Assembly: GCF_023898865.1 (NCBI RefSeq)
Contig: NZ_JAGSOV010000062.1
Coordinates: 57,985-121,984, forward strand
Length of the DNA: 64,000 nt
Source: Pseudonocardia humida
Lineage (GTDB): Bacteria > Actinomycetota > Actinomycetes > Mycobacteriales > Pseudonocardiaceae
Direction of reading: 5' to 3'
Position numbers and translations under genes: made by a program. Below are positions 17,925 to 26,726 of the stretch, in pieces (the first letter of the stretch is position 1; each line of letters starts with the position of its first letter). Under the pieces are notes generated by a model. That model searched no databases. It was given only the letters and a program-made list of their open reading frames with translations, and was not told the DNA's origin.

Positions 17925-19112
17925 GAACGTAGCAAGGGCCACCCGATCCGGGCAAGACCCACTTCGCCGTATCCCGCCGAGTACCCCACCCGCAGCCGCT
18001 CCGAACCCTCCACCGGCCGGGCCCGCGACGCCTCCCGCCTGCGCCCCGAACCCCTCCACCGGCGCCGGCGGGAGCGGCCCGGCGACGCCTCCACCCCTCC
18101 GCCGACACCGCCCGCGACGCCTCCACACCGCTCGGGCACACCATTCAGAAGGCCGCAGCGGAATCTGCTCGGCAGCCAGGCCGTCGAAATAGGGGACTGC
18201 CGACCACCACACGAGCCCGGCCACAGGCACCATTCCGTGCCGTCCACGTGTCCGCGAGCGCGTCCCGACTGGTGGCTCGACCCGGCCCCACACCCACATG
18301 GCCACCCCTCGGCCGGCGCCACCGTCCGATACGTCGACTCGCACCACCCAGGACATGCGGGAGATCGACGGACGCCTCCGGCTCGATCCGGTACCGCCTC
18401 CCCGGCGCTGAGGCCCGCAGCGCGGGGAAGTCGGGAATCGCCGTCGGCGCCACCACCTGACTCGACCCGAGGCATCGGCCGAGACGCCGCGGGGGCGCGA
18501 CGACCGCGATACCGGAGATGTCGACCCGTCCGGCGCCAGACGGGCGCGCGAATCGTCGACGACCGGCACGTCCGACGAACACGGTGCGAGCCCACTCCGG
18601 ATCGCCCAGTTCTCGACTCTCCGTAGGGCGGCCGCGACAACTCCGGCCAGTCGTCGCACCGCGAGCCACACGGATCGACCGACCGGCAGAGCACAGGAAC
18701 GATCGCGACCGCACAGCGCCGGTCGCGATGTCACGACCGGATGCTCGCGGGCTCGAACCAACCAATCCCCCAAGGTTTGCAGTCGGACGCATCGGTCACG
18801 CATCGGCGACACCACGCGGATCCGTTCCGCCTCGATGCCGTCCGCCGCACCGGCAGCCCGCGACGCGGATTCTCTGCTCCCGCGTGCAGTCGTGTCGTCA
18901 TGCGGTGCCGATGTCCGCCGAACCACCCGCCGGGCCACACTCCCCACACCGCGAGGAGCGCTCGGCATCTCGATCCGACCCGATCGGCCTCCGCCCTTCC
19001 ACCCCTTCCCCGACCGACCGCGCGGACGTTCCGATGCGAGCGGGATCCCGCCCCACTCCACCGTCCGAGATCACGCCTATCCGCACCCTCTGCTCTCCTC
19101 CGCCCCCTCTCG

Positions 19113-19230
19113 GTTCAGGAAAGCCACCTTCGTGAACTCGCAGGTTCAGGAAGGTGGCCTTCCTGTCCCGTGAGGACCTGAAGGTGGCCTTCCGGAACTT
19201 CCGGGTTCAGGAAGGTGGCCTTCCTGAACT
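19113..19230. repeat. Cluster of four degenerate palindromic repeats with about 31-bp period
   Basis: Four copies begin near 19116, 19147, 19177 and 19208. Each has a core like CAGGAAGGTGGCCTTCCTG, itself nearly palindromic. The first copy reads CAGGAAAGCCACC, the same core found in the long palindromes at 32233-32289 and 59407-59459. The copies are contiguous without unique spacers, so this is not a CRISPR array. Confidence 0.75.
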
Positions 19231-20038
19231 CCGGGCGGCGGGCGCTCACCGGGTCGGAGATCCGCAGACGCATGGGAGCCACCTCGTGAGCGAGTGCAGT
19301 CGCGTGAGGCGGTGAGGCGGTGGCGTTCCCGGGCATCTCAGCAGGAGACAGGGCGCGATCGCCGACTCAGTTCGGGAGGTCGCGCGCCCGCTTCGGGTCA
19401 ACCATCGTTCCGCAAGCGGCGCCGCCGATTTCCCGTCGCCGCACGGCACGGGTCCGGCGCCGACGGGGGCTCCGGGCCGACCCGAATGCCACGGCGGTCG
19501 ACCGACTCCAGCACACCGCACTCGCATACCGCGGCGAGAACAGCGGTGAGCATCGGCGTGCGCCGGCCGCGGCACGGAGGACGAGCGGTCCGCGAATGTC
19601 GACGCGCGCCCAGATCACCCACCTCCGGCGGGGTCGATCCGGCCGGGCAGGACCGGCCACGACTCACCGGCGAGCACCCGGATCGAATCCACGAGCCGCC
19701 CGTCACCCTCCACCGGGATCGCCCCACGGTTCGACCTGCGCCATGCGCGCGCCACGTCGGTGTTGAGCGTGGCCGTTCGACCTCGGTCGGGCCGGCGGGA
19801 ATGGCGTACACGCGACTACGTCGAGAAGCCCACGGCGTCTACCGTCGTCAGGCACCCGTTCGGCCGTGCGCACGGTCGTGCCAAGCCGGCGGCGCGCACT
19901 GCGCGAGGGGTCCATCCCCCGGTTGATACCTCCACGCGGACCTTCCCACTAGCAGTCAGCACAGACGGTCAGTGCCGGGCCGGTCACGCACCGCAGTACG
20001 ATCGATGCCTTGCCGGGGATCGAGAGGGGAACGACGCG

Positions 20039-20854
20039 GTGGCCGACGACTGGTCGGGCGCGGGTGACCCTCCGCCGGTGGACGTCACCCGGCCCTCGAT
20101 GGCGCGGGTGTTCGACTACCTGCTCGGGGGCCGGGAGCACTTCGCCTCCGACCGCCGCGCCGCCGAGGCGGTGCTGGAGCGCTTCCCGCGCGCTGGCGAG
20201 CTGGCGAAGGACACGCGCGATCTGCTGCGCCGCGCGGTCGAGCACCTGGCAGGCTCGGTGGGCATCCGGCAGTTCATCGACCTGGGGTCGGGGTTGCCGT
20301 CCACCGGGAGCGCGCACGAGGTGGCGCACCGGATCGACCCGACGGCCCGCGTCCTGTACGTCGACCGGGATCCGATGGTCCTCACGCACGCCCGCACGCT
20401 CGGCACCGACGAGGCGACCACGGCCGCGCTGTCCGCCGACGTGCGCGACACGGCCGCCGTGTTCGACCACCCGCTCACCCGCGGGTTCATCGACTTCGAC
20501 CGGCCGTTCGCCGTGCTGGCGTCGGGGATCCTGCACCACATGAAGGACCCGGCCGCCGCGGCGGCGGCCGGCACGATCGTGGATCGCCTGACCCCGGGCT
20601 CGTACCTGCTGGTGGGCCACTTCGTCGACGACGGCGCCTCCGGGGGCCCGCGGATCGAGGCGGCGATCAAGAACATGGGGCTGGGCACCTACCGGTACCG
20701 CACGTGGGAGGAGCTGCGCCGCTTCTTCGACGGGCTGGAGCTGGTCGAGCCGGGCCTGGTCTACGGCAACGCGTGGCGTCCCGACGAGCGCACCGCGACC
20801 GACAGCCCGAGCCACACGCTGTACGCGGCCGGGCTGGGGCGCAAGCCCGGCTGA
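20039..20854 (+). CDS. SAM-dependent methyltransferase, DUF574 (Methyltransf_19) family
   Basis: The 271-residue protein has the family signature: an N-terminal DVTRPSMARVFDYLLGG block (residues 15-31), a class I SAM-binding loop FIDLGSGLP (79-87), an acidic YVDRDP strand, and a later GILHHMKD. This family is very common in actinomycetes and substrates are mostly unknown. I chose GTG 20039 because a strong AGGGGA lies 8 nt upstream and family similarity starts right after it; the longer open frame upstream looks like GC-driven extension. It converges with the XRE gene with only 8 bp between them. Confidence 0.88.
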   Translation: MADDWSGAGDPPPVDVTRPSMARVFDYLLGGREHFASDRRAAEAVLERFPRAGELAKDTRDLLRRAVEHLAGSVGIRQFIDLGSGLPSTGSAHEVAHRIDPTARVLYVDRDPMVLTHARTLGTDEATTAALSADVRDTAAVFDHPLTRGFIDFDRPFAVLASGILHHMKDPAAAAAAGTIVDRLTPGSYLLVGHFVDDGASGGPRIEAAIKNMGLGTYRYRTWEELRRFFDGLELVEPGLVYGNAWRPDERTATDSPSHTLYAAGLGRKPG

Positions 20855-20862
20855 GCCGGGCC

Positions 20863-21786
20863 TCAGTACCGGGAGGCGAGCAGGTCGCTCACCGCGGTGC
20901 GCGTCTGCGCGGGGGTGAGGGCCTGGACGCTGACCTGTTCGATGACGCCGAGGTAGTCCTCGACGTCCTCGCGCTTGTCGACGTAGACGGCGCTGTTGAG
21001 CTGCTCGAGGTAGACGACGTCGGGCAGGTCGGGCTCGGCGAAGCGCAGGATGGTGAAGGGCCCGCCCGCGGCGGCGTGGCTGCCCGCGGTGAACGGGAGC
21101 ACCTGCACCGTCACGTTCGGCAGGGCGGCCATCTCCAGCAGGTGCTCCAGCTGGCCGCGCATGACGTCGACCGAGCCGAACGGCCGCTGCAGCGCGCCTT
21201 CGTCGATCACCGCCCAGAACTGCGGCCCGCCGGGCTCGGTGAGCATCTTCTGCCGGTTGATCCGCAGCTGGACGCGCCGGTCGACCTCGTGGGCGGACTC
21301 GGCGCCGTGCCCGGCCAGGATGACCCGGCGGGCGTAGTCCTCGGTCTGCAGCAGGCCGGGCACGAACTGCACCTGGAAGCACCGGATGGAGCGGGCCTCC
21401 TGCTCGAAGCGCAGGTACATCTCGAACCAGCTGGGCAGCAGGTCGCTGTCCTGCTGCCACCAGCCTCGCTGGTTGGCCGGGGCCACCATCTCCTGCAGGG
21501 CGGCCCGCTCGCGCGGGTCGGTGACGCCGTAGAGGGTGAGCAGGTCGCGCAGGTCGCGCTCCTTGACCCCGACCCGGCCCAGCTCCAACCGGCTGATCTT
21601 GGCGTGCGAGGCGCGGATGGCCTCGCCCGCGTCCGCCCGGCTGATCCCGGCGATCTCGCGCAGCCGGCGCAGCTGGGTGCCCAGCATCATCCGCGCCGCC
21701 GTCGGACCGCCGCCCTGCTGGGTGGCGACCACCGGCGGGCGGGGGTCGGTACTGCTGTACTCCTCGGTCAACGGCTCAACCTTCAC
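20863..21786 (-). CDS. XRE-family regulator with DUF5753 domain
   Basis: The 307-residue protein has an N-terminal helix-turn-helix (about residues 28-90, LGTQLRRLREIAGISRADAG) and a C-terminal DUF5753 domain, recognisable from the Trp-rich entry, FVPGLLQTEDYAR and the VQVLPFTAG strand. Such proteins usually pair with small DUF397 proteins in actinomycetes (WhiJ/AbaA-like loci), and here the DUF397 gene is immediately upstream on the same strand. GTG 21786 has an AGGA about 10 nt upstream; longer starts add only Pro/Arg-rich sequence. It probably regulates development or antibiotic-type functions, by family analogy. Confidence 0.87.
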   Translation of the reverse strand: MKVEPLTEEYSSTDPRPPVVATQQGGGPTAARMMLGTQLRRLREIAGISRADAGEAIRASHAKISRLELGRVGVKERDLRDLLTLYGVTDPRERAALQEMVAPANQRGWWQQDSDLLPSWFEMYLRFEQEARSIRCFQVQFVPGLLQTEDYARRVILAGHGAESAHEVDRRVQLRINRQKMLTEPGGPQFWAVIDEGALQRPFGSVDVMRGQLEHLLEMAALPNVTVQVLPFTAGSHAAAGGPFTILRFAEPDLPDVVYLEQLNSAVYVDKREDVEDYLGVIEQVSVQALTPAQTRTAVSDLLASRY

Positions 21787-21960
21787 GACGGGTCCGTCCT
21801 CACGACCGGTCACCGGGGCGACCACCCGGAGCGACCGGCCGGCTGCGGGGAGCGCCGGCGGACAGGAGCATAGCTCCGTCGTGCGGCCCGCGGGACCCCG
21901 TCCGGGCCATCCGCGTCCGGGAATCCGCACAGGCGGTCGGTGGCGCGCCTCGGAAGTGCG

Positions 21961-21990
21961 CCGCGGGGCCGGGATGACCCGGCCCCGCGG
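21961..21990 (-). terminator. Perfect 13-bp GC hairpin after the DUF397 gene
   Basis: Arms 21961-21973 and 21978-21990 pair perfectly around a 4-nt ATGA loop, 26 bp past the DUF397 stop. There is no clear T tract, as is usual in actinomycetes. It suggests the DUF397 and XRE genes have partly separate transcripts. Confidence 0.65.
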
Positions 21991-22015
21991 CCCTCCGAGC
22001 GCCTTGGCTGCGGCC

Positions 22016-22288
22016 TCAGACGCCCAGGTCGTCGAACTCCCCGGCCTTGGCCCCGGCCAGGAACGCGGCGATCTCGGCCGGTGTGTAGATCAGTGCGGTG
22101 CCGTCGGGCTCGCGGGAGTTGCGCAGGGCCACCGCGCCGCCGCCGAGGGCGGCCAGCTCCACGCAGTCGCCGCTGGGGTTGCTCGCGGTGCTCTTTCGCC
22201 AGGCCACGTCGCCGAGGGCGGGAGCGGGGAGGCTGGTCAGCCCGCCGATCCGGTCGTGTCCGGGGAGGATGTCGACTTGCAGGTCCAC
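22016..22288 (-). CDS. Small DUF397 protein
   Basis: The 90-residue protein has the DUF397 pattern: AWRKSTASNPSGDCVELA, then VALRNSREPDG and a YTPAEIAAFLAGAKAGEFD tail. DUF397 proteins act with DUF5753 XRE regulators, apparently as antagonists or partners. GTG 22288 has GGAG 7 nt upstream. Its promoter region is shared with the divergent Cys-containing gene at 22514. Confidence 0.88.
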   Translation of the reverse strand: MDLQVDILPGHDRIGGLTSLPAPALGDVAWRKSTASNPSGDCVELAALGGGAVALRNSREPDGTALIYTPAEIAAFLAGAKAGEFDDLGV

Positions 22289-22513
22289 GTGCGTTCTCCG
22301 TTGTCGTGCGTGCGTCCTGAAGTGGGACGCGAGTGCAGTACACAGGGGGCGTACATCTGCACGTGCATCTGCAACCACACCTGTACTTACGGATGCTGTT
22401 GCAGAGGGGCTTGCGGATGCAACACTCTGTGGGCAGACTGGGCCAGGAGGTAGCGTGTGCGAGACCAGCGGAACGGCGCGACTCCGTCTGGCAGAGCTGC
22501 GGAATGGGGAACC
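22289..22513. promoter_or_regulatory. Divergent promoter region with repeated TCTGCAA/TTGCAGA half-sites
   Basis: Between the DUF397 gene and the small Cys gene I see ATCTGCAAC (22367-22375), its inverse GTTGCAGA (22398-22405), and GGATGCAAC (22415-22423), spaced roughly 20-30 bp. They may be binding sites for the neighbouring XRE protein. No confident -35/-10 pair was chosen. Confidence 0.4.
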
Positions 22514-22825
22514 GTGAGCAGAGAACACCGACAGTCGCCACGTGGGCAGCTGTTCGATGCCTCCATCAACGATGCGCGCCAGCCGGCTCCGATAAGGCCG
22601 CCGTCGACGACGATCCGCATCACCTGCCTGACCGACGGGCTCGCCCACGACGTCCCCGACGCCCAGCTCGCCGCGGCGGCCAACGACCGCGCCGGCTGCT
22701 ACATCGCCGTCTGCGGGCACGTCGTCACCGCGGCGTCGATGGTGGAGCCCGACGGCAAGCGCTGCTCCCTGTGCGACGAGGTCTTCGGGCTCAACCGGCC
22801 GCCCCGGCGCCGCCGCTTCTTCTGA
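22514..22825 (+). CDS. Small actinobacterial protein with Cys motifs, possibly metal binding
   Basis: The 103-residue protein has a cluster of cysteines: GCYIAVCGH in the middle and a CSLC pair near the end, then a basic tail RRRRFF. The layout suggests a small zinc-ribbon-like unit. I do not recognise a named family, though similar small proteins occur next to DUF397/XRE pairs. GTG 22514 is preceded by GGGGA at short spacing; an earlier in-frame ATG at 22457 is less likely since the extra residues look unstructured. Confidence 0.7.
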   Translation: MSREHRQSPRGQLFDASINDARQPAPIRPPSTTIRITCLTDGLAHDVPDAQLAAAANDRAGCYIAVCGHVVTAASMVEPDGKRCSLCDEVFGLNRPPRRRRFF

Positions 22826-22874
22826 CGGCAGCTCCGGTGCGCTGATCGCCCCCAGCGGGTCCGCACCGTTCCGA

Positions 22875-22902
22875 CGCCCCGACCCTGCCCCGGGTCGGGG
22901 CG
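22875..22902. terminator. GC hairpin between convergent genes
   Basis: Arms 22875-22885 and 22892-22902 pair perfectly (11 bp, 6-nt loop), followed by TTCCC on the plus strand. It lies between the convergent Cys-protein gene and maleylacetate reductase gene and could serve both. Confidence 0.65.
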
Positions 22903-22927
22903 TTCCCGCGTGCTGAGGGCCCGCGCG

Positions 22928-23989
22928 TCAACCGCGCTGGTCCTCCCCCGCCCACGCGGCCCGCACGAGCCGCCGCAGCGCCCCGCCGCCGACCGGGACG
23001 GGGTTGTCGGCCGGCACCGCGGGCTCGGTCAGCCGCGCGGCGTCGTCGATGTCGGACTCGGCCATGCCGAGCTCGCGCAGCCCGCGCGGCACGCCCAGCT
23101 CGTCGGCCAGTGCGCGCAGCCCGCGCACCGGGTCGGCCGTGCCGAGCGCACGCGCCGTGCGGGCGACGGCCTCGGGCGCGCCCGGCGCGTTGAGGGCCAG
23201 CACGTGCGGCAGCACCACGGCGTGGGTGCGCGCGTGCGGCAGGTCGAAGGTGCCGCCCAGCACGTGGCAGAGCTTGTGGTGCAGCCCGGACCCGGCCACC
23301 GCGAACGCGGCGCCGCACAGCCAGGCCCCGCGCAGCAGGTCCGCCGGGTCGTCCGCGCGCAGACCGGACGCCAGCGCCGCGATCCCCTCCTCGGCGATCA
23401 CGCTGCTCACGGGGTTGCGCCGGGGCGCCCAGAACGCCTCGACGCCGTGCGCCATCGCGTTCAGCCCGCTGGCCACGGCCAGCTCGCGGGGCAGCGACGC
23501 GGTCAGCTCGGGGTCGTAGACGACGACCCGGGGCAGCACGGCCGGGTCGACGCCGGTCGTCTTGCGGCCGTTCTCGGTCATCCCCCAGATCGGCGTGACC
23601 TCGGAACCCGCGTAGGTGGTGGGGACGGCCAGCACGGGGATGCGGGTGGTCAGCGCGACGGCCTTGGCCGCCCCCACGGTGGACCCGCCACCGATGCACA
23701 GCACGGCGTCGGCGTCGGCCCGGGCGGCCGCCTCCCGAGCGGCCTGCGCCGTCTCGACGGGAACGTGCTCGCGGACCGCGTCGAACGTGCCCGCGATCCG
23801 CCCGCGGAACGGCTCGACCATCGCCGCCACGACGTCGGCGGAGCGTCGCGAGGCCACCAGCAGCAGCCGCCGCGCCCCCAACCGCTCGACCTCGTCGGCG
23901 AGCCGGGTGCGCGCGACGCCGGGCCCGAACACCACGCGACCCGGCAGCGCGTCGTAGGAGAACTCCACCACCGCGCCACGCTCACCCAT
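22928..23989 (-). CDS. Maleylacetate reductase (iron-type alcohol dehydrogenase family)
   Basis: The enzyme reduces maleylacetate to 3-oxoadipate with NAD(P)H in aromatic-ring degradation. The 353-residue protein begins with the typical FSYDALPGRVVFGPG, has the dinucleotide loop GGGSTVGAAKAVAL, the PTTYAGSEVTPIWG block, and metal/active-site histidines in GLNAMAHGVEAFW and LHHKLCHVLGGTFDLPH. The last block is characteristic of maleylacetate reductases rather than other iron dehydrogenases. I chose ATG 23989 because family proteins begin just before the RVVFG block; a GTG at 24010 is possible. No ring-cleavage dioxygenase is adjacent, but a TfdB-like monooxygenase lies about 8 kb away. Confidence 0.85.
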   Translation of the reverse strand: MGERGAVVEFSYDALPGRVVFGPGVARTRLADEVERLGARRLLLVASRRSADVVAAMVEPFRGRIAGTFDAVREHVPVETAQAAREAAARADADAVLCIGGGSTVGAAKAVALTTRIPVLAVPTTYAGSEVTPIWGMTENGRKTTGVDPAVLPRVVVYDPELTASLPRELAVASGLNAMAHGVEAFWAPRRNPVSSVIAEEGIAALASGLRADDPADLLRGAWLCGAAFAVAGSGLHHKLCHVLGGTFDLPHARTHAVVLPHVLALNAPGAPEAVARTARALGTADPVRGLRALADELGVPRGLRELGMAESDIDDAARLTEPAVPADNPVPVGGGALRRLVRAAWAGEDQRG

Positions 23990-24160
23990 CGGCTGCCGTT
24001 CGTCAAACACGGGACCGGGACATCAGCCGGCCCAGCACGGCGAATGTCCCCACCACGATTCACACCCGGCCGAGCGAGCCCTCCTCGCTCGACACCGCCG
24101 AGCGAACGGCGCCCCCGCCCAACGAGCCCCGGCCCACCGCGCCACTCGCTCGCCAGGCGG

Positions 24161-24209
24161 GACGAGAGTCGCGCTCGCTCCACCGGACGCAACGAAAGTC
24201 GCGCTCGCG
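24161..24209. repeat. Two 19-bp direct repeats with 30-bp period
   Basis: GACGAGAGTCGCGCTCGCT (24161-24179) recurs as AACGAAAGTCGCGCTCGCG (24191-24209). They lie in an intergenic stretch rich in the same words. Confidence 0.6.
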
Positions 24210-24355
24210 CCCCGGCGAGGCGGCGCCCAGCGCCGCGAGCCGGGGCAAGCCCCCCGGGCGCGCAGCGCCCACCCCACCCCCAGACGCGAGCGACTCCCGC
24301 CCGCGCGACGCCAGTGACCACCCGGATTGCACCGCCCGCCCGCGGCACCGGCTCG

Positions 24356-24402
24356 TCGCAGAGGCGGCGTACTCCGCGCAGACGCCACAACACCTGCGAG
24401 GA
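24356..24402. repeat. Dispersed 47-bp intergenic repeat, copy 1
   Basis: This segment matches 29925-29971 over its whole length with substitutions. Shared blocks include TCGCAGAGGC, CCGCGCAGA and CACCTGCGAGGA. Its ends (TCGCAG and CTGCGA) are inverted, so it can fold. A CACCCGGATT block also precedes both copies. Confidence 0.7.
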
Positions 24403-24470
24403 GTACGGAGAGTCTGCGAAGACGGACCCCGAACCGGCGGGACGATCACCTCACCGGCGCCGCCACCGCA

Positions 24471-26726
24471 TCAGCTCGCGGCGAACCGCCGCAGGCGCAG
24501 GCTGTTGGTCACCACGAACACCGAGCTCAGCGCCATCGCGGCCCCGGCGAGCATGGGGTTGAGCAGGCCCGCGGCCGCGATCGGCAGCGCGGCGTAGTTG
24601 TAGGCGAACGCCCAGAACAGGTTGCCCTTGATCACCGCGAGGGTGCGCCGGGACAGCCGGATGGCGTCCACCGCGGCGGTGAGGTCGGCGCGGACCAGGG
24701 TGAGGTCGGAGGCGTGGATGGCGACGTCGGTGCCGGTGCCCATGGCCAGGCCGAGGTCGGCCTGGGCGAGCGCGGCGGCGTCGTTGACGCCGTCGCCGAC
24801 CATCGCCACCGTGCGGCCCTCGGCCTGCAGGCGGGCGATGACGTCGACCTTGTCGGCCGGTCGGGCGTCGGCGATCACGGTGTCGATGCCGACCTCGTCG
24901 GCGACGGCGCGGGCGGCGGCCTCGCCGTCGCCGGTCAGCAGGACGGGCTCCAGCCCGAGCCCGCGCAGCCGCGCGATCGCGTCCTTGCTGGTGGGGCGGG
25001 GGGTGTCGGCCACGACCAGCACCGCGCGGGCCCGGCCCGACCAGGCCAGCAGGGCCGGGGTGCGGCCCTTCGCGGTGGCGTCGTCGAGGGCCTCGCGCAG
25101 CTCGGCGGGGAGCTTGACGCCGCTGTCGAGGACGGTCTGCGGGCGCCCGATGACGGCCTGCCTGCTGCCGAGCACGCCGCGCGCGCCCAGGCCGTCCAGG
25201 CCGGCGGGGCGGGTGACCTTGGGCAGCGCGGTGAGCCGCTCCCGGCCGTACCCGGTGATCGCCCTGGCCACCGGGTGCGTCGACTCGGCCTCCAGCGCCG
25301 CGGCCACCCCGAGGACCCGCTCGAGCTTCTCGCCCGCCGCCGGCACGACGTCGGTGACCGCCATCTCGCCGGTGGTCACGGTGCCCGTCTTGTCGAGCAC
25401 GACCGTGTCCACGGCCCGCGTGGACTCCAGCACCTCGGGCCCGGTGATCAGGATGCCGAGCTGGGCGCCGCGCCCGGTGCCCACCAGCAGCGCGGTGGGC
25501 GTGGCCAGGCCGAGCGCGCACGGGCAGGCGACGATCAGCACCGCGACGGCCGCGGAGAACGCCACCGTGGGACCGGCGCCCGCGCCGGCCCAGAAGCCCC
25601 CGGCGATGGCGGCCAGCACGAGCACGCCGGGCACGAACCGGCCGGAGACGCGGTCGGCCAGGCGCTGGACCTCGGCCTTGCCGGTCTGGGCTCGCTCGAC
25701 CATCGCGGCCATCTGGGCGAGCTGGGTGTCGGCGCCGACCCGGGTGGCCGCCACGACCAGCCGCTCGCCGACGTTGACGCACCCGCCGACGACGGCGTCG
25801 CCGCGGGTCACGTCGGCCGGGACCGGCTCCCCGGTGACCATGCTGGTGTCGACGGAGGACGCGCCGTCGACGACCGTGCCGTCGGTGGGGATCTTCTCCC
25901 CGGCCCGCACGACGCACCGGTCGCCGACGACGAGCTGCTCGACCGGCACGCGCCGCTCGGCCCCGTCGCGCAGCACGGTGGCGTCCTTGGCCGCGAGGGA
26001 CAGCAGCGAGCGCAGCGCCTCCCCGGACCGCCGCCGCGCCTTGGCCTCGGCGTACCGGCCGGCCAGCACGAACGTGATGACGCCGGCCGCGGTCTCCAGG
26101 TAGATCTGGGAGGTGCCGTCGGACCAGCCGAGCGAGAAGTGGAAGGGGTGGGTGAAGCCGGGCGCGCCCGCCCCGCCCAGCAGCAGGGCGTAGAGCGACC
26201 AGCCGAACGCGGCCAGCGAGCCGATCGACACCAGCGTGTCCATCGAGGCGGCGCCGTGGCGCAGGTTCGTCCAGGCGGCGCGGTGGAACGGCTCGGCCCC
26301 CCACACGACGATCGGCAGGGTGAGGGCCAGCGAGACCCACTGCCAGTACGGGAACTGCAGCGCCGGGACCATCGCCGTGGCCACCACGGGCAGCGAGAAC
26401 GCGGCGCAGAACAGCATCCGGAACCGGTGCTCGCGCAGCGCCTCCTCGGGGCCGTCGTCGGGCTCCGCGTCGGGGGACGGCGGCAGCGCCGCGGTGTAGC
26501 CCGCCGCCTCGACGACGGCGATCAGCTCGGCCGCGCCCAGCCCCGCCGGGTGGGTGATGGAGGCCTTCTCGGTGGCGTAGTTGACCGTGGCCCGCACCCC
26601 GTCGAGCTTGTTGAGCTTGCGCTCGATGCGGTTGGCGCAGGCCCCGCAGGTCATGCCGCCGACGGCCAGGTCGGTGGTGGCGGGGGTGTCCGCGGTGGTG
26701 GCGCGGTCGATCGCCGGGGCGCTCAC
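24471..26726 (-). CDS. copA: Copper-type heavy-metal P1B ATPase
   Basis: This membrane pump couples ATP hydrolysis to export of Cu(I) or a similar metal. The 751-residue protein has an N-terminal metal-binding domain with GMTCGACA (residues 24-31), a CPCALGLATP membrane motif near 402, the phosphorylation motif DKTGTVTTGE near 444, the SxHP motif (STHPVARAI), and MVGDGVNDAAAL near 644. The CPC motif and single CxxC domain favour copper. GTG 26726 overlaps the stop of the upstream small gene (GTGA), which indicates translational coupling. No csoR or copper chaperone gene is adjacent. Confidence 0.9.
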   Translation of the reverse strand: MSAPAIDRATTADTPATTDLAVGGMTCGACANRIERKLNKLDGVRATVNYATEKASITHPAGLGAAELIAVVEAAGYTAALPPSPDAEPDDGPEEALREHRFRMLFCAAFSLPVVATAMVPALQFPYWQWVSLALTLPIVVWGAEPFHRAAWTNLRHGAASMDTLVSIGSLAAFGWSLYALLLGGAGAPGFTHPFHFSLGWSDGTSQIYLETAAGVITFVLAGRYAEAKARRRSGEALRSLLSLAAKDATVLRDGAERRVPVEQLVVGDRCVVRAGEKIPTDGTVVDGASSVDTSMVTGEPVPADVTRGDAVVGGCVNVGERLVVAATRVGADTQLAQMAAMVERAQTGKAEVQRLADRVSGRFVPGVLVLAAIAGGFWAGAGAGPTVAFSAAVAVLIVACPCALGLATPTALLVGTGRGAQLGILITGPEVLESTRAVDTVVLDKTGTVTTGEMAVTDVVPAAGEKLERVLGVAAALEAESTHPVARAITGYGRERLTALPKVTRPAGLDGLGARGVLGSRQAVIGRPQTVLDSGVKLPAELREALDDATAKGRTPALLAWSGRARAVLVVADTPRPTSKDAIARLRGLGLEPVLLTGDGEAAARAVADEVGIDTVIADARPADKVDVIARLQAEGRTVAMVGDGVNDAAALAQADLGLAMGTGTDVAIHASDLTLVRADLTAAVDAIRLSRRTLAVIKGNLFWAFAYNYAALPIAAAGLLNPMLAGAAMALSSVFVVTNSLRLRRFAAS

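Larger units (their letters stand above)
17675..20038. other. 2.4-kb region without a convincing gene, upstream of the giant gene and the methyltransferase gene
   Basis: None of the short open frames here shows a recognisable domain, a good RBS or protein-like composition; most are Arg/Pro-rich products of GC bias. The segment separates two divergent genes, so it must hold both promoters. It contains two hairpins near the giant gene (17723-17745 and 17889-17924) and a cluster of 31-bp repeats (19113-19230). I saw no tRNA or other RNA gene. A short unrecognised gene or small RNA cannot be excluded. Confidence 0.6.
23990..24470. other. 480-bp intergenic region with short repeats
   Basis: No gene is supported here. 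The segment is rich in CGAGCGA/TCGCTCG words and holds a pair of 19-bp near-identical repeats 30 bp apart (24161-24179 and 24191-24209), plus one copy of a dispersed 47-bp repeat (24356-24402). Confidence 0.6.

Noticed and set aside
2111..17932. Very long plus-strand open frames (2111-10381 and 10451-17932)
   Set aside because: They are antisense shadows of the giant minus-strand gene, with Arg/Gly/Ala-heavy composition; the minus frame carries the SecA motifs.
18145..18792. A 215-codon minus-strand frame in the upstream gap
   Set aside because: No RBS, no domain, and composition typical of GC-driven open frames.
19113..19230. Possible CRISPR array
   Set aside because: Copies are contiguous, only four, and without unique spacers or cas genes.
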